A DNA stretch of 64,000 nucleotides. Origin: Chimaeribacter arupi (GTDB lineage Bacteria; Pseudomonadota; Gammaproteobacteria; Enterobacterales; Enterobacteriaceae). Positions 40,683 through 53,229 of the stretch are shown piece after piece. Location of the stretch: positions 62,001-126,000 of the forward strand of contig NZ_PJZI01000012.1 of the NCBI RefSeq assembly GCF_002858805.1, written 5' to 3'. A program made the position numbers and the translations under genes. Each line of letters starts with the position of its first letter. Within the stretch, counting starts at the first letter, position 1. The notes beneath the pieces were generated by a model. It ran no database searches and was not told where the DNA came from. It worked only from the letters and a program-made list of their open reading frames with translations.

Positions 40683-42212
40683 TTACGGCCTTGTTGTTGA
40701 AATGGATGGAATCACAGACCCGAACCAGTGCTGCACGTTGCTCATCGCCGCATGGGAGGTGTCCAGGATAGGCTGCGGGTAAACCCCCAGCAGCACCAGC
40801 AGTACCACCAGCAACAGAATGATGAACAGCTCACGCAACGACATCCCTGGCAGCGGCTGATCGGATTTCGGCGTACCGAAATAGGCACGCTGCAACATAA
40901 TCAACGAGTAGACCGAGGCAAACACCAGACCAAAGGTTGAGATCACGGTAATTACCGGCACCACACTGAAACTGCCGAACAGGATCATGAATTCGCCGAC
41001 GAAGTTACCGGTCCCCGGCATCCCGAGGGTGGCAACCGCAAAGAACATCGACAACGCCGGGATGAACTTGATGCGCCCCCAGAGGCCGCCCATCAGGCGC
41101 ATATCACGGGTGTGCAGGCGCTCATAGAGCTGGCCGCAGATGATGAACAGACCGGCGGCAGAAAGGCCGTGGGCGATCATCTGAATTACCGCACCCTGAT
41201 AGGCGAGCTGGCTGCCGGTGAAGATGGCAATCAGCACGAAGCCCATGTGTGACACGCTGGTGTAAGCGATCAGGCGTTTGATGTCCGTCTGGGCAAAGGC
41301 CATCCAGGCACCGTAGAAAATGCCGATGACACCAAGCCACATGGCAATCGGCGCAAACTCGGCCGACGCGTGCGGGAACAACGGCAGGCTGAAGCGCAGC
41401 AGGCCGTAGGCCGCGGTTTTCAGCAAAATCCCCGCCAGGTCAACGGAACCGGCAGTCGGGGCCTGGCTGTGGGCGTCCGGCAGCCAGCCGTGCAGCGGCA
41501 CCACCGGCATTTTTACCGCGAAGGCAATGAAGAAGCCCAGCATCAGCAGGTATTCAACGTTGCGCGACATCGGCGTGCTCAGCAGTGCTTCGTAGCTGAA
41601 CGTCCAGACACCGGTAGCGTTGTAATGCACAAACACCAGCCCGAGGATGGCGATAAGCATCACCAGCCCGCTTGCCTGGGTGTAGATGAAGAACTTGGTC
41701 GCCGCCGTGATGCGCGTTTTCCCGTCTGACGCTTTGTGTCCCCACAGCGCAATCAGGAAGTACATCGGCACCAACATCATTTCCCAGAAGAAGAAGAACA
41801 GGAACATGTCGATGGCGAGGAACACGCCGATCACGCCGCCCAGGATGAACAGCAGGTTCAGGTGGAAGAAACCCTGATAGCGTTCAATCTCACGCCATGA
41901 GCAGAGCACTGCCAGCACGCCGAGCAGGCCGGTGAGCACCACCATCAGCAGCGACAGGCCATCCAGCGCCAGATGGAATTCAATGCCGAAACGTGGGATC
42001 CACGGCAGGCGGAATTCAGATTGCCATTGCGGAATGCCCTGCGGCACCAGTAAAGAATAACCCCCCTGCAACCAGAGTTGCAGCGACAGCGCCAGCGTCA
42101 GCCCCATGGTGATCAGAGCGATCCAGCGCGGTACCTTGCTACCGAAGCGCTCACACTGCCAACACAGCAGACCGCCGATAAAGGGGATAAGAATTAGCCA
42201 AGGTAGTAGCAT
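40683..42212 (-). CDS. nuoM: NuoM, complex I proton-pumping subunit
   Basis: A 509-residue antiporter-like subunit. Functional acidic and basic residues lie in FFFWEMMLVPMYFL, AFAVKMPVVPLHGWLPDAHS and TDIKRLIAYTSVSHMGF, the last two being the hallmark of the Mrp-related channel fold. Length is the same as in E. coli. It begins 106 bp after nuoL; that gap holds a hairpin. Confidence 0.97.
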   Translation of the reverse strand: MLLPWLILIPFIGGLLCWQCERFGSKVPRWIALITMGLTLALSLQLWLQGGYSLLVPQGIPQWQSEFRLPWIPRFGIEFHLALDGLSLLMVVLTGLLGVLAVLCSWREIERYQGFFHLNLLFILGGVIGVFLAIDMFLFFFFWEMMLVPMYFLIALWGHKASDGKTRITAATKFFIYTQASGLVMLIAILGLVFVHYNATGVWTFSYEALLSTPMSRNVEYLLMLGFFIAFAVKMPVVPLHGWLPDAHSQAPTAGSVDLAGILLKTAAYGLLRFSLPLFPHASAEFAPIAMWLGVIGIFYGAWMAFAQTDIKRLIAYTSVSHMGFVLIAIFTGSQLAYQGAVIQMIAHGLSAAGLFIICGQLYERLHTRDMRLMGGLWGRIKFIPALSMFFAVATLGMPGTGNFVGEFMILFGSFSVVPVITVISTFGLVFASVYSLIMLQRAYFGTPKSDQPLPGMSLRELFIILLLVVLLVLLGVYPQPILDTSHAAMSNVQHWFGSVIPSISTTRP

Positions 42213-42257
42213 GGCGTTTGGTGTCCCTTATTTGAATAAACGTGAAACGTGCTGTCC

Positions 42258-42287
42258 GGCAGGCGGCCAATACCTGGCGCACCTGCC
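42258..42287 (-). other. Hairpin in the nuoL-nuoM gap
   Basis: GGCAGG and CCTGCC arms with further internal pairing (GGCCA / TGGC) form a GC-rich stem with no T-run. Probably an mRNA stability or processing element inside the operon. Confidence 0.45.
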
Positions 42288-42318
42288 CGCATTGCAATGT
42301 TCGACAAACTCTTATTCG

Positions 42319-44163
42319 TTAAACCACTAACAACAGCGCCAGTACGACCACTGCACCCAGACCCATTGACGCCACATACCAGCGCACCTGGCCATTTTCC
42401 GTGAGAACCAGCCCGCGGTTACCGACACGGGTTACCAGCGCCGGCAGGTTCATCACTGAATTCAGCGGATCGCGGTGCAGCAATTTCGCAATGAACAGGT
42501 AAGGTTTGACGAAGATCATGTCGTAGAGCCAGTCAAAGCCCCATGCATGGAACCACCAGACCGTAAAGAAGCGGCCTGGGGCACTCTTCGCCACACTGTT
42601 CACCAGCGAACGCTTGCCCAGGTAGAGGGCAGCCGCCAGCAGGATGCCGACAATCGCCACGATCCCGGAGGTGATTTCCAGCATCATCTTGCCCTCTTCC
42701 CCGAAGTGATTCTCCGGCAGCACGCCCGCCAGCGGCGGCGTAATCAATGCGCCGACAAAGGTCGAGAGCACCAGCAGCACCAGCAGCGGCAGATGATGGG
42801 TGATGCCTTTACCGGCGTGCGCCTTGGTTTTCGGCTCACCGTGGAACACGATAAAGATCATGCGGAAGGTATAGAGCGAGGTCAGGAATGCACCCACCAG
42901 CCCGGCAAGCATCAGGTTGATGTGGCCATTGGCAAAGGCACCAAACAGGATCTCATCTTTACTGTAGAAGCCCGCGGTCACCAGCGGCAGGGCTGCCAGG
43001 GCCGCACCACCCACCAGGAAGCAGACATACACCAGCGGAATGGTTTTACGCAGGCCGCCCATCTTGAAGATGTTCTGCTCGTGGTGGCAGGCCAGGATCA
43101 CCGAACCGGAGGAGAGGAACAGCAATGCCTTGAAGAACGCGTGGGTCATCAGGTGGAAGATCGCCGCGTCCCAGGCCTGCACACCCAGCGCCAGGAACAT
43201 GTAGCCGATCTGGCTCATGGTGGAGTAGGCCAGCACACGTTTGATGTCGGTCTGCACCAGCGCGGCAAACCCGGCCAGCAGCAGCGTAACGGCACCAATA
43301 ATCCCGACCAGATGCAACACTTCCGGCGCCATCAGGAACAGGCCATGCGTACGGGCAATCAGGTAGACGCCCGCCGTCACCATGGTCGCGGCGTGGATCA
43401 GCGCGGAGACCGGCGTCGGGCCGGCCATCGCGTCAGCCAGCCAGGTTTGCAACGGCAATTGCGCAGATTTACCCACTGCACCGCCCAACAGCATCAGCGT
43501 CGCCCAGGTAATGGCCGTGTCGCCCACCGCCAGTTTCTGCGGGGCCAGCACCATCAGTTCACGGATGTTCAGCGTGCCCAGCTCGTGGTAGAGGATAAAC
43601 AGCGCAAAGGCCAGGAACACGTCACCCACGCGGGTCACGATAAACGCCTTCATCGCCGCTTTGCCGTTTTCCGGGTTGGTGTAGTAGAACCCAATCAGCA
43701 GGTAGGAGCAGAGGCCCACCCCTTCCCAGCCGAGGTAGAGCAGCAGCAGGTTATCGGCCAGCACCAGAACCACCATGCTGGCGATAAACAGGTTGGTGTA
43801 GGCGAAGAAGCGCGAGTAGCCCTCCTCTCCCCGCATGTACCAGGAGGCAAACATGTGGATGAAGAAGCCGACACCCGTCACCACCGACAGCATGGTCAGC
43901 GAAAGGCCGTCCAGCGTCAGGGTGGCAGCGATGTTGAAATCGCCGACCTGCATCCAGTTCCACAGGTTCTGGTTAAAGACCTGCACCCCGGCCGCGCGCT
44001 GGCTTAAGAAATCCATACCCACATAGACGGTGACCAGCGCCGCCAGGCCAATCGACCCGACGCCGACAGTCGCCGACAGGTTTTCCGACCAGCGGCCGCG
44101 GGAAAATGCCAACAGCAAAAAGCCGATCAGCGGTAGCAGAACAGTTAAGTAGAGTAAGTTCAT
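42319..44163 (-). CDS. nuoL: NuoL, complex I distal proton-pumping subunit
   Basis: A 614-residue subunit with about 16 helices and the long lateral helix near the C-terminus that spans the membrane arm. Conserved segments are [37 protein letters not shown] and [18 protein letters not shown]. The start overlaps the nuoK stop by 4 bp. Confidence 0.97.
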   Translation of the reverse strand: MNLLYLTVLLPLIGFLLLAFSRGRWSENLSATVGVGSIGLAALVTVYVGMDFLSQRAAGVQVFNQNLWNWMQVGDFNIAATLTLDGLSLTMLSVVTGVGFFIHMFASWYMRGEEGYSRFFAYTNLFIASMVVLVLADNLLLLYLGWEGVGLCSYLLIGFYYTNPENGKAAMKAFIVTRVGDVFLAFALFILYHELGTLNIRELMVLAPQKLAVGDTAITWATLMLLGGAVGKSAQLPLQTWLADAMAGPTPVSALIHAATMVTAGVYLIARTHGLFLMAPEVLHLVGIIGAVTLLLAGFAALVQTDIKRVLAYSTMSQIGYMFLALGVQAWDAAIFHLMTHAFFKALLFLSSGSVILACHHEQNIFKMGGLRKTIPLVYVCFLVGGAALAALPLVTAGFYSKDEILFGAFANGHINLMLAGLVGAFLTSLYTFRMIFIVFHGEPKTKAHAGKGITHHLPLLVLLVLSTFVGALITPPLAGVLPENHFGEEGKMMLEITSGIVAIVGILLAAALYLGKRSLVNSVAKSAPGRFFTVWWFHAWGFDWLYDMIFVKPYLFIAKLLHRDPLNSVMNLPALVTRVGNRGLVLTENGQVRWYVASMGLGAVVVLALLLVV

Positions 44164-44462
44164 CCGCGCATCTCACTGACAGTATCAATATTCAGGGTAT
44201 GGCGACGGCGATAGAGCTGGAGCAGCAGCGCCAGGCCCACGCTGGCCTCTGCCGCCGCCAGGCTTATCGCCAGGATATACATCACCTGGCCGTCGGCCTG
44301 TCCCCAATAGCTTCCTGCCACCACGAAGGCCAGTGCGGCCGCGTTGATCATCACCTCAAGGCTTATCAGCATAAACAGCAGGTTGCGGCGAATCAGCAAC
44401 CCGGTCAGCCCCAGCACAAACAGGATGGCCGCCAGAATCAGGCCATGTTGTAGAGGGATCAT
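44160..44462 (-). CDS. nuoK: NuoK, complex I membrane subunit
   Basis: A 100-residue subunit with three helices. The buried glutamates of the proton path are in [16 protein letters not shown] and [17 protein letters not shown]. It ends VSEMRG as in E. coli and overlaps nuoL and nuoJ by 4 bp each. Confidence 0.97.
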   Translation of the reverse strand: MIPLQHGLILAAILFVLGLTGLLIRRNLLFMLISLEVMINAAALAFVVAGSYWGQADGQVMYILAISLAAAEASVGLALLLQLYRRRHTLNIDTVSEMRG

Positions 44463-45004
44463 GCTTTTTCCTCCGTTTTTCTTTTCACCGCGTCATTGCT
44501 CAGCACGTCGCCGGGCTTCTGCTCACGGCCTACGTGGTAAGCCACCACCAGGCCGGCCAGCAGCAGCATTGAGGCCAGCTCCACCGCCAGCACGTAAGGG
44601 CCGAACAGGCTGATGCCTACCGCTTTCGCATCAATGACCTGGCCGTCAATGCCCTGGTCGTTGATGGTGCGGATGGCGTAAATCAGCACCGCCAGCAGCA
44701 GCAGTGACAGAATACCGGGCCCGACCCAGGCTGAGGGTTTCAGCCAGGTACGCTCCTGCTCCTGTACCGAGTTGCCGAGGTTAAGCATCATCACCACGAA
44801 TACGAACAGCACCATAATGGCCCCGGCATACACGATGATCTCCAGTGCGCCCGCAAAGTACGCGCCCAGTGAGAAGAACACCGCGGCAATCGCCAGCAGG
44901 GAGATAATCAGGTACAGCAGGGCATGCACGGGGTTGGTGTGCGAGATGACGCGGATGGTCGCGACCACGGCCACCAATGCGGCGATATAAAAGGCGTATT
45001 CCAT
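44459..45004 (-). CDS. nuoJ: NuoJ, complex I membrane subunit
   Basis: A 181-residue five-helix subunit. Helix 3 contains the conserved [19 protein letters not shown] segment with the pi-bulge near the quinone-coupled water channel. The C-terminus is charged and cytoplasmic (VKRKTEEKA). It starts 13 bp after nuoI. Confidence 0.96.
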   Translation of the reverse strand: MEYAFYIAALVAVVATIRVISHTNPVHALLYLIISLLAIAAVFFSLGAYFAGALEIIVYAGAIMVLFVFVVMMLNLGNSVQEQERTWLKPSAWVGPGILSLLLLAVLIYAIRTINDQGIDGQVIDAKAVGISLFGPYVLAVELASMLLLAGLVVAYHVGREQKPGDVLSNDAVKRKTEEKA

Positions 45005-45017
45005 GCTTGCGGGCTCC

Positions 45018-45560
45018 TTAAGGCATCAGGCCTTTGACGTCGATCGGCTTGGCTTCATTTTCCGCATCGCCTTTCGCTTTGCCGTCAATTGCCATACCGG
45101 CCATCCGGTAGAAGTTATATTCCGGATATTTACCCGGCCCGGAGATCAGCAGATCCTCTTTCTCATACACCAGATCCTGGCGCTTGAACTCGCCCAGCTC
45201 GAAATCCGGCGTCAGCTGGATGGCAGTGGTCGGGCACGCCTCTTCACACATGCCGCAAAAGATGCAGCGGGAGAAGTTGATGCGGAAAAATTCCGGGTAC
45301 CAGCGTCCGTCTTTGGTCTCTGCTTTTTGCAGGGAAATACAGCTGACCGGGCAGGCGACCGCACACAGGTTACAGGCTACGCAACGCTCCTCGCCGTCCG
45401 GATCGCGCGTCAGCACGATGCGGCCACGGTAGCGCGGCGGCAGGTAAACCGGCTCTTCCGGATACATCTGGGTTTCACGCTTACTGAACGCGTGCAGCCC
45501 GATCATCCAGATACTGCGTAGCTGGGTGCCGAAACCAACCACTAACTCTTTCAATGTCAT
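45018..45560 (-). CDS. nuoI: NuoI, complex I 2x[4Fe-4S] subunit
   Basis: A 180-residue peripheral-arm protein holding clusters N6a and N6b. Two ferredoxin motifs are clear: [15 protein letters not shown] and [12 protein letters not shown]. The amphipathic N-terminus docks on NuoH/NuoB. Length equals E. coli's. Confidence 0.98.
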   Translation of the reverse strand: MTLKELVVGFGTQLRSIWMIGLHAFSKRETQMYPEEPVYLPPRYRGRIVLTRDPDGEERCVACNLCAVACPVSCISLQKAETKDGRWYPEFFRINFSRCIFCGMCEEACPTTAIQLTPDFELGEFKRQDLVYEKEDLLISGPGKYPEYNFYRMAGMAIDGKAKGDAENEAKPIDVKGLMP

Positions 45561-45574
45561 GGTTCATTCACCCC

Positions 45575-46552
45575 TTATTGAGCGTTGTACAAAATAACCG
45601 CGGCCGTCGCCAGCAGGTTCAGCAAGGTCAGCGGCAGACAGACTTTCCAGCCGAATGACATCACCTGGTCATAACGCGGACGCGGCAGGGCCGCACGGAT
45701 CAGGATAAACATCATCATGAAGAAGGCCGTTTTCAGCGCGAACCAGATAAACGGCGGCAAGAACGGGCCTTGCCAGCCGCCGAAGAACAACGTCACAATC
45801 AGGGCAGAAACCGTCACGATCCCAATATATTCCCCGACAAAGAACAGCCCGAACTTCATGCCGGAATATTCAATGTGGTAACCGTCCGCCAGTTCCTGCT
45901 CGGCTTCCGGCTGGTCAAACGGGTGACGGTGACACACGGCTACCCCGGCTATCGCAAAGGTCACGAAGCCGAAGAACTGCGGAATGATGTTCCACACGTG
46001 TGCCTGGTCATTAACGATGTCGGCCATATTGAATGACCCCGCCTGTGCCACCACGCCCATCAGCGACAGCCCGAGGAACACTTCGTAGCTCAGGGTCTGG
46101 GCAGAGGCACGCATCGCCCCCAGCAGCGAGTATTTGTTGTTACTCGACCAGCCGGCGAACAGCACGGCGTACACCGTCAGGCCGGCCATCATCAGGAAGA
46201 ACAGGATCCCGATATTCAGGTTGGAGACCGCCCAGGTCGGGCTGACCGGCACAATGGCGAAGGCCAGCAGCAACGAGGTAAACGCGATCATCGGGGCCAG
46301 GGTGAAGATCACCCGGTCGGTGAACGGCGGTACCCAGTCCTCTTTGAAGAACATCTTGATCATGTCGGCCACCAGCTGGAGCGACCCGCCCCAGCCGACA
46401 CGGTTTGGCCCGTAACGGTTCTGGAACAGGCCGAGCAGGCGGCGTTCACCGAAGCTCATAAAGGCACCGCAGGAGACCACCACCAGCAGAATCACCACCG
46501 CCTTCAGGATGGCGATCAGGACATCGATCACCTCAGAGGTAAACCAACTCAT
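45575..46552 (-). CDS. nuoH: NuoH, complex I quinone-channel membrane subunit
   Basis: A 325-residue subunit forming the entrance to the quinone cavity. The conserved loop [20 protein letters not shown] and the acid-rich [20 protein letters not shown] (E-channel) are present. It overlaps the nuoG stop/start region by 4 bp. Confidence 0.98.
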   Translation of the reverse strand: MSWFTSEVIDVLIAILKAVVILLVVVSCGAFMSFGERRLLGLFQNRYGPNRVGWGGSLQLVADMIKMFFKEDWVPPFTDRVIFTLAPMIAFTSLLLAFAIVPVSPTWAVSNLNIGILFFLMMAGLTVYAVLFAGWSSNNKYSLLGAMRASAQTLSYEVFLGLSLMGVVAQAGSFNMADIVNDQAHVWNIIPQFFGFVTFAIAGVAVCHRHPFDQPEAEQELADGYHIEYSGMKFGLFFVGEYIGIVTVSALIVTLFFGGWQGPFLPPFIWFALKTAFFMMMFILIRAALPRPRYDQVMSFGWKVCLPLTLLNLLATAAVILYNAQ

Positions 46553-49275
46553 AATGCCGCCTCCCGCAGATTTTCAACCGTTGCCCCGGCCAGGATAGGC
46601 GGGATACCCGGCAACCCCAGCGGCAGGCCAAGCTGCCCCTGGCTGAGTGTCTCACTCAGGCGTACCGGCAGGCGCAGGCGCTGGCCGGCGCAGGTGAATT
46701 CCACCAGCGCACCGGGGTTGACGCCCAGACGGGCCACGTCGTCGCGGCTGACCATCACATACGGTTGCGGCATCCGTTGCTGGATAACCGGCGCGCGCTG
46801 TGACAGCTCTTCACTGCCGAACAGATGATAGTAAGGGGCCACGCGCCACTGACCGGCAACCGCCGGAACGGCGGCCGGGACATCGCGGAACCAGTCGAGG
46901 CTGCCCTCCCCTGCTTCGATCAGGCGCACACCCGGATCGCCGTGGCGCAGGTGGCCGCCCACTTCGTCCTGGAACTTGTTCCAGGCCTGCGGGGAGTTCC
47001 AGCCCGGTGCCCAGGCAAACGGCACCTGGTTACGGTCGGCCAGCGGGTTGTTGTTCCCTTCCATTGAGAAGGCAAACATGGTGTCACGGTCAACCGGCTG
47101 ACGCGGCTCATGCACGTTGATATTGGCGCGCATCGCCGTACGGCCGCTGTAACGGTGCGGGGAACGGGAAAGCTTCTGCCCGCGGATGCGGAAAGAGGCA
47201 TCCGGCGCGGCATCACGGATGGCGCTGAGTTGCGGCAGCGCGGTGACGCAGGCGGCAATCACATCATCGAGCTGCGTCCAGTCCACCTGGCGGCTGGTAT
47301 AGACTGAATGCAGCGAGTGCATCCAGCGCCAGCTCTCCAGCATCGCCACGCTGTGATCGTAATACGCCGGATCATAAACCTGGAAGAAGCGCTGGGCGCG
47401 GCCTTCCTGGTTCACCAGCGTGCCGTCACTCTCGGCAAAACTGGCGGCCGGGAGAATCAGCGTCGCTTTATCCATCAGCGCCGTATGCTGGTGATCGGCC
47501 ACAATCAGGTTGCTGACGTTTGCCAATGCGGCATCCACACGGTCAGCGGCGGCATGGCGGTAGAGATCGTTCTCCATCACGATGGCGCTGTCTGCATGGC
47601 CGTTCGCCAGCAGCGCCAGCGCGTCGTCAAGCGACCCGCCGCCCATCAGGGCCAGGCCCATGCTGTTGGCGGCCGAGGCCACGAAGGTGATGCCGACATT
47701 GCTGCCGCGGGTTTTCAGTGCACGGGCCACGTTCGCCGCAGCGGCAATCACCGCATCACTGCCTGCATTGCTGCCGGTGATGATCAGCGGTTTCTGCGCA
47801 CCGGCCAGGGCCTGCACGATCACGTCCAGTTTGCCTTTCAGGCCGTCAGCGAGATCGGTGACCGCCGGGGCGCTGTCGTCCAGTGCATGGGCGATGGCAA
47901 AACCGAGGCGCGCCTGCTCTTCCACCGGGGCACGGTAGCTCCAGGCAGCGATATCATCCATTTTGGTGCTGTCGACGCTGGTCATAAACAGCGGGTGTTT
48001 GGCGTGCTGGCCGATGTTAAGCACAGCAGCAATCTGCCAGTCAGCCACGCGCTGGGCGGCGGCCATCTGGCGCGCTTTGCCTTTCACGGCCTGACGGACG
48101 GAAAGCGCAATACGCGCGCCGGTCTGGGTCAGATCCTCACCCAGAATCAGCACGGCGTCATAGCTCTCAATCTCGCGCAACGACGGCGTATGTACGCCGC
48201 TGTTTTGCAGGATGTTCAGCATCATTTTCAGCCGCGCCTGTTCCTGCGCCGCAATGCCGGTATAGAAGTTTTCAGCGCCGACCAGCTCACGCAGGGCAAA
48301 GTTGCTCTCCAGGCTGGCGCGCGGTGACCCGATACCGATGGTTTTTTTCGCCTGGCGCAGGATATCCGCCGCGCCCTGCATCGCCTGTTCGGCGTTGAGT
48401 TCGATCCAGTCATTGCCGCGCCGCTGGCGGGGATGTTTGGGGCGATCTTTCAGGTTCACGTACCCGTAGCCAAAGCGGCCGCGGTCACACAGGAAGTACT
48501 GGTTAACCGTGCCGTTATAGCGGTTTTCGATACGGCGCAGTTCGCCGTAACGCTCACCGGGGCTGGTGTTGCAGCCGACGCTGCACTGCTGGCAGATGCT
48601 CGGGGCAAACTGCATGTCCCACTTACGGTTATAGCGCTCGGAGTGCGTCTTGTCGGTGAATACGCCGGTCGGGCAGACTTCCACCAGGTTGCCGGAGAAT
48701 TCGCTCTCCAGAACCCCATCTTCCGGGCGGCCGAAATAGACGTTGTCATGCGCGCCGTACACCCCAAGGTCGGTGCCGTCCGCATAATCTTTGTAGTAGC
48801 GTACGCAGCGGTAACAGGCGATGCAGCGGTTCATCTCGTGTGAGATAAACGGCCCGAGATCCTGGTTCTGGTGGGTGCGTTTGGTGAAACGGTAACGGCG
48901 GAAACTGTGGCCGGTCATTACCGTCATATCCTGCAGATGGCAGTTGCCGCCCTCCTCGCAGACCGGGCAGTCATGCGGGTGGTTGGTCATCAGCCATTCA
49001 ACGACGCTCTCACGGAAATCCTTCGCTTCTTTATCATCAATGGAGATAAAGGTGCCGTCCGATGCGGGTGTCATACAGGACATCACCAGGCGGCCACGGG
49101 TATCTTCCGCATTTTGGTACTGCTTGACCGCACATTGGCGGCAAGCGCCGACGCTTCCCAGCGCCGGATGCCAGCAAAAATAAGGAATATCGAGGCCAAG
49201 GGAGAGGCAAGCCTGCAACAGGTTGTCCGCTCCGTCTACTTCGTATTCTTTGCCGTCTACATGAATCGTAGCCAT
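46549..49275 (-). CDS. nuoG: NuoG, complex I large Fe-S subunit
   Basis: A 908-residue peripheral-arm protein with clusters N1b, N4, N5 and the extra N7. N1b ligands are in [18 protein letters not shown]5 has [12 protein letters not shown] and N4 CIACYRC. The N7 site, found only in a subset of bacteria, is intact (CQQCSVGC, then LCDRGRF). A molybdopterin-oxidoreductase-like C-terminal region lacks the cofactor. The ATG at 49275 ([10 protein letters not shown]) gives exactly E. coli's length; an ATG at 49284 is a possible alternative. A 97-bp gap to nuoF includes a hairpin at 49340-49359. Confidence 0.97.
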   Translation of the reverse strand: MATIHVDGKEYEVDGADNLLQACLSLGLDIPYFCWHPALGSVGACRQCAVKQYQNAEDTRGRLVMSCMTPASDGTFISIDDKEAKDFRESVVEWLMTNHPHDCPVCEEGGNCHLQDMTVMTGHSFRRYRFTKRTHQNQDLGPFISHEMNRCIACYRCVRYYKDYADGTDLGVYGAHDNVYFGRPEDGVLESEFSGNLVEVCPTGVFTDKTHSERYNRKWDMQFAPSICQQCSVGCNTSPGERYGELRRIENRYNGTVNQYFLCDRGRFGYGYVNLKDRPKHPRQRRGNDWIELNAEQAMQGAADILRQAKKTIGIGSPRASLESNFALRELVGAENFYTGIAAQEQARLKMMLNILQNSGVHTPSLREIESYDAVLILGEDLTQTGARIALSVRQAVKGKARQMAAAQRVADWQIAAVLNIGQHAKHPLFMTSVDSTKMDDIAAWSYRAPVEEQARLGFAIAHALDDSAPAVTDLADGLKGKLDVIVQALAGAQKPLIITGSNAGSDAVIAAAANVARALKTRGSNVGITFVASAANSMGLALMGGGSLDDALALLANGHADSAIVMENDLYRHAAADRVDAALANVSNLIVADHQHTALMDKATLILPAASFAESDGTLVNQEGRAQRFFQVYDPAYYDHSVAMLESWRWMHSLHSVYTSRQVDWTQLDDVIAACVTALPQLSAIRDAAPDASFRIRGQKLSRSPHRYSGRTAMRANINVHEPRQPVDRDTMFAFSMEGNNNPLADRNQVPFAWAPGWNSPQAWNKFQDEVGGHLRHGDPGVRLIEAGEGSLDWFRDVPAAVPAVAGQWRVAPYYHLFGSEELSQRAPVIQQRMPQPYVMVSRDDVARLGVNPGALVEFTCAGQRLRLPVRLSETLSQGQLGLPLGLPGIPPILAGATVENLREAAL

Positions 49276-49372
49276 AGTCAGCATGCTTCCACGAGGCCCG
49301 TGCAGGCACGGGCGTTAATCAAAAATTCTATAGGGCGCGGGCGGGATAACCTCCCCGCCTCTGCGGCGGCAA

Positions 49373-50743
49373 TCAAAAACGCTGCTTCAGCAGGTTATTG
49401 CTCTGGATGCCATTGATGGCATGTGCATTGCTGAAATGCTGCTTGGCGATGCCCGCCTCAAATTCGTCCCGGAAATATTTAATCGCGCTTTGCAGCGGCT
49501 CCACGGCCCCCGGCGCATGGGCGCAGAAGGTTTTACCGGGGCCAAGGAAGCGGCAGAGCTGCTCCAGCGTTTCGATGTCGCCGGGCTGGCCTTCGCCGCG
49601 CTCCAGCGCCCGCAGGATTTTGACGCTCCACGGCAGGCCATCACGGCACGGTGTGCACCAGCCGCAGGATTCACGGGCAAAAAACTCTTCCAGGTTGCGC
49701 ACCAGCGACACCATGTTGATCTCGTGGTCGACCGCCATCGCCAGTGCCGTCCCCAGACGGCTGCCGGCTTTACCGATGCTTTCAAAGTCCATCGGCAGGT
49801 CAAGGTGGTCAGCGGTCAGGAAGTCCGTCCCCGCCCCGCCCGGCTGCCAGGCTTTGAATTTCAGCCCGTCACGCATCCCCCCGGCGTAATCTTCGAGGAT
49901 TTCACGTGCGGTGATGCCGAACGGCAGCTCCCAGACGCCCGGATTTTTAACCCGGCCGGAGAAGCCCATCATTTTGGTGCCCGCATCTTTGCTTTTGCCG
50001 CCGGTAATGCCCTGATACCACTCCACGCCGTGTTCGACGATGGCCGGCACGTTGCACAGCGTTTCCACGTTGTTCACGCAGGTGGGTTTGCCCCACACCC
50101 CGGCAGAGGCCGGGAACGGCGGCTTGGAGCGCGGGTTCGCGCGGCGCCCTTCCAGGGAGTTGATCAGCGCCGTCTCTTCACCGCAGATGTAACGGCCGGC
50201 CCCGGTGTGCACAATCAGCTCAAAATCAAAGCCGGAACCCAGGATGTTTTTGCCGAGCAAGCCCGCTTCAGTGGCTTCGGCAATGGCGCGGCGCAGGTTG
50301 ACGGCTGCCTCAATGTATTCACCGCGCAGGAAGATGTAGCCGCGGTACGCTTTCAGCGCATAGGCCGCAATCAGCATTCCTTCCACCAGCAGGTGGGGCA
50401 GTTGCTCCATCAGCAGGCGGTCTTTGTAGGTGCCCGGCTCCATCTCATCCGCGTTACACAGCAGGTAACGGATGTTCATGCTGTCGTCTTTCGGCATCAG
50501 GCTCCATTTCAGCCCGGTGGAAAAGCCTGCGCCGCCGCGGCCCTTCAGGCCCGCGTCTTTCACCAGGGTGACCACGTCATCCTGCGCCAGCCCTTTCAGT
50601 GCTTTTTCCGCGCCGACATAGCCATTTTTGCTGCGGTATTCATCCAGCCACACCGGCTGTTTGTCGTCACGCAGGCGCCAGGTCAGCGGGTGCTGCTCAG
50701 CGGTACGGACGATGGTTCGTGGAGTAAAGCCCGTGGTTGTCAT
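49373..50743 (-). CDS. nuoF: NuoF, complex I NADH/FMN-binding subunit
   Basis: A 456-residue flavoprotein that oxidises NADH. The NADH/FMN-binding glycine loop [13 protein letters not shown] and the FMN segment [14 protein letters not shown] are present; the N3 [4Fe-4S] ligands are ESCGWCTPC and the later KTFCAHAPG. The N-terminus is about 7 residues longer than in E. coli ([19 protein letters not shown]). It overlaps nuoE by 4 bp. Confidence 0.97.
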   Translation of the reverse strand: MTTTGFTPRTIVRTAEQHPLTWRLRDDKQPVWLDEYRSKNGYVGAEKALKGLAQDDVVTLVKDAGLKGRGGAGFSTGLKWSLMPKDDSMNIRYLLCNADEMEPGTYKDRLLMEQLPHLLVEGMLIAAYALKAYRGYIFLRGEYIEAAVNLRRAIAEATEAGLLGKNILGSGFDFELIVHTGAGRYICGEETALINSLEGRRANPRSKPPFPASAGVWGKPTCVNNVETLCNVPAIVEHGVEWYQGITGGKSKDAGTKMMGFSGRVKNPGVWELPFGITAREILEDYAGGMRDGLKFKAWQPGGAGTDFLTADHLDLPMDFESIGKAGSRLGTALAMAVDHEINMVSLVRNLEEFFARESCGWCTPCRDGLPWSVKILRALERGEGQPGDIETLEQLCRFLGPGKTFCAHAPGAVEPLQSAIKYFRDEFEAGIAKQHFSNAHAINGIQSNNLLKQRF

Positions 50744-51276
50744 TGATATTGCTCCAGTAGCCCGTCAATATCGTCCGGCTTCAGATGGCTGTGGGTATCT
50801 TCATCAATCATCATGGTCGGCCCTTTGTCACAGTTGCCCAGACAGCAGGTCGGCAGCAGGGTAAAACGCCCGTCAAAGGTGGTTTGCCCTGGTTTGATGT
50901 TCAATTTTTTCTCGATAGCCGCCTGAATGCCCTGATAACCGGTGATATGGCATACCACGCTGTCGCAGTAGCGGATCACGTGGCGGCCAACCGGCTGCCG
51001 GAAAATCTGGCTGTAGAAGGTCGCGACGCCTTCTACGTCACTGGCCGGAATGCCCAGCACCTCGGCAATGGCGTGGATAGCGCCGTCCGGCACCCAGCCA
51101 CGCTGTTTCTGCACAATCTTCAGCGCTTCAATGGAGGCGGCGCGGGCATCTTCGTAATGGTGCTTTTCATGCTCAATCGCATCGCGTTCAGCCGCAGAGA
51201 GCACAAACGGCTCTGCAGCGGCCGGTGCGGCAGCGTTTACCGCCAGCGGTTGGGAGTCTTTATTGAAATCTGTCAT
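50740..51276 (-). CDS. nuoE: NuoE, complex I [2Fe-2S] subunit
   Basis: A 178-residue thioredoxin-fold subunit holding cluster N1a. Ligands are in [13 protein letters not shown] and [13 protein letters not shown]. The N-terminal 25 residues are Ala/Pro-rich and longer than in E. coli (166 residues). It starts 2 bp after nuoCD. Confidence 0.97.
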   Translation of the reverse strand: MTDFNKDSQPLAVNAAAPAAAEPFVLSAAERDAIEHEKHHYEDARAASIEALKIVQKQRGWVPDGAIHAIAEVLGIPASDVEGVATFYSQIFRQPVGRHVIRYCDSVVCHITGYQGIQAAIEKKLNIKPGQTTFDGRFTLLPTCCLGNCDKGPTMMIDEDTHSHLKPDDIDGLLEQYQ

Positions 51277-51278
51277 CG

Positions 51279-53078
51279 TTAGCGGTCCACATCTGACATT
51301 ACAAAATCGATACTGCCGAGGTACACGATCAAATCGGATACCAGGCTGCCACGGATCACCGACGGAATATGCTGCAAGTGCGGGAAGCTCGGCGTCCTGA
51401 TGCGGGTGCGGTAGCTCATGGTGCTGCCGTCACTGGTCAGGTAGTAGCTGTTGATCCCTTTGGTCGCTTCAATCATTTGCGACGCCTCGTTGGCAGGCAT
51501 AACCGGGCCCCACGACACTTGCAGGAAGTGCGTAATCAGGGTTTCGATATGTTGCAGCGTGCGCTCTTTCGGCGGCGGCGTGGTCAGCGGGTGATCGGCC
51601 TTGAACGGGCCTTCCGGCATGTTGTTCAGGCACTGCTCCAGGATGCGCAGGCTCTGGCGGATCTCTTCCACTTTCAGCATTACGCGGGTGTAGCAGTCAC
51701 TGTTGCCGTCGCCCAGCGGCACCTCGAAATCGAAGTGTTCATAGCCGGAGTAAGGGCGGGCTTTACGCACGTCGAAGTCGATGCCGGTAGCGCGCAGGCC
51801 GGCCCCGGTCACGCCCCACTCCAGCGCCTCTTTGGCGTTATATGACGCCACGCCCTGAGAGCGGCCTTTCAGGATGGAGTTTTTCAGCGCCGCTTTCACA
51901 TAGCTGTCAAGGCGGGCCGGCATCCAGTTCAGGAACTCGCGCAGCAGGCGGTCCCAGCCGCGCGGCAGGTCATGCGCGACGCCGCCGATGCGGAACCAGG
52001 CCGGGTGCATACGGAAGCCGGTAATCGCTTCAACCAGGTCGTAAATTTTCTGGCGGTCGGTAAAGGCAAAGAACACCGGGGTCATCGCCCCGACGTCCTG
52101 AATAAAGGTACTGACATACAACAGGTGGCTGTTGATGCGGAACAGCTCAGAGAGCATCACACGGATAACGTTGACGCGATCCGGCACCACAATCCCGGCC
52201 AGCTTTTCGACTGCCAGCACATACGGCATCTCATTGACGCAGCCGCCGAGGTATTCAACGCGGTCGGTGTAGGGAATGTAGCTGTGCCAGGACTGGCGCT
52301 CGCCCATCTTTTCCGCGCCGCGGTGGTGGTAGCCGATGTCCGGCACGCAGTCGACGATCTCTTCACCGTCCAGTTGCAGGATGATGCGGAACGCCCCGTG
52401 TGCGGAGGGGTGGTTCGGGCCGAGGTTGAGGAACATGAAGTCCTCATTTTCGGTGCCGCGTTTCATGCCCCACTCTTCCGGCTTGAAGGTCAGCGCTTCC
52501 ATCTCCAGCGCTTCTTTCTGCTTGGTCAGCGTAAAGGGATCAAATTCGGTGGCGCGGGCCGGGTAGTCTTTGCGCAGCGGGTGCCCTTCCCAGGTCGGCG
52601 GCATCATGATGCGCGTCAGGTGCGGGTGGCCGTCAAAGGTGATGCCGAACATCTCCCAGGTTTCACGCTCATACCAGTTGGCATTCGGGAAGACCTTGGT
52701 GGCGGTCGGCACATGCAGATCGCTTTCAGACAGCGCGACCTTGAGCATGATGTCGGTGTTGCGCTCAATGGAAAGCAGGTGGTAGAACACCGAAAAGTCC
52801 GCCGCCGGCAGGCCGTGGCGATGGGTACGCAGCCGCTCATCCATGCCATGCAGGTCATACAGCATGACATAAGGCTTCGGCAGCTTACGTAAAAAGGTCA
52901 TGATTTCCAGCAACTGCTCACGCTTGACCCACAATACCGGGATCCCGGTACGGGTTGCCTGCAAAGTAAAGGCATCCGGCCCAAAACGGTTACGCAGTTC
53001 GCCCACGACCGGATCATCCTGGTGATCGCGGGAGTGCCAGGCCGGCTGGGCGAGGTCGTGCGTCGTCAAATCTGTCAT
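51279..53078 (-). CDS. nuoC: NuoCD, fused complex I 30/49 kDa subunit
   Basis: A 599-residue fusion of NuoC (about 1-185) and NuoD (about 210-599), the enterobacterial arrangement. NuoC ends with [11 protein letters not shown]. NuoD has [14 protein letters not shown] and the quinone-binding [16 protein letters not shown]; it finishes [15 protein letters not shown]. It does not itself bind Fe-S clusters. A 151-bp gap with a hairpin separates it from nuoB. Confidence 0.98.
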   Translation of the reverse strand: MTDLTTHDLAQPAWHSRDHQDDPVVGELRNRFGPDAFTLQATRTGIPVLWVKREQLLEIMTFLRKLPKPYVMLYDLHGMDERLRTHRHGLPAADFSVFYHLLSIERNTDIMLKVALSESDLHVPTATKVFPNANWYERETWEMFGITFDGHPHLTRIMMPPTWEGHPLRKDYPARATEFDPFTLTKQKEALEMEALTFKPEEWGMKRGTENEDFMFLNLGPNHPSAHGAFRIILQLDGEEIVDCVPDIGYHHRGAEKMGERQSWHSYIPYTDRVEYLGGCVNEMPYVLAVEKLAGIVVPDRVNVIRVMLSELFRINSHLLYVSTFIQDVGAMTPVFFAFTDRQKIYDLVEAITGFRMHPAWFRIGGVAHDLPRGWDRLLREFLNWMPARLDSYVKAALKNSILKGRSQGVASYNAKEALEWGVTGAGLRATGIDFDVRKARPYSGYEHFDFEVPLGDGNSDCYTRVMLKVEEIRQSLRILEQCLNNMPEGPFKADHPLTTPPPKERTLQHIETLITHFLQVSWGPVMPANEASQMIEATKGINSYYLTSDGSTMSYRTRIRTPSFPHLQHIPSVIRGSLVSDLIVYLGSIDFVMSDVDR

Positions 53079-53149
53079 ATTTTTTCACCACACAAAATGG
53101 TCAGGGCGTGCCGGGCGTCGCTGCGCTTATTGTCTTTCTGCTCTGTGCC

Positions 53150-53196
53150 CTGCACGGCGGCATCGTGTTGCCGGGCGCGCAGAGTGCGGGGTGCAG
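53150..53196 (-). other. Structured hairpin in the nuoB-nuoCD gap
   Basis: Outer arms CTGCAC and GTGCAG enclose an inner stem CGGCA/TGCCG. The 151-bp gap holds no ORF with a ribosome site. Likely an mRNA processing or stability element within the operon. Confidence 0.45.
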
Positions 53197-53229
53197 CAGC
53201 CAACGTAACGGACGAATCTGACCGTAGCG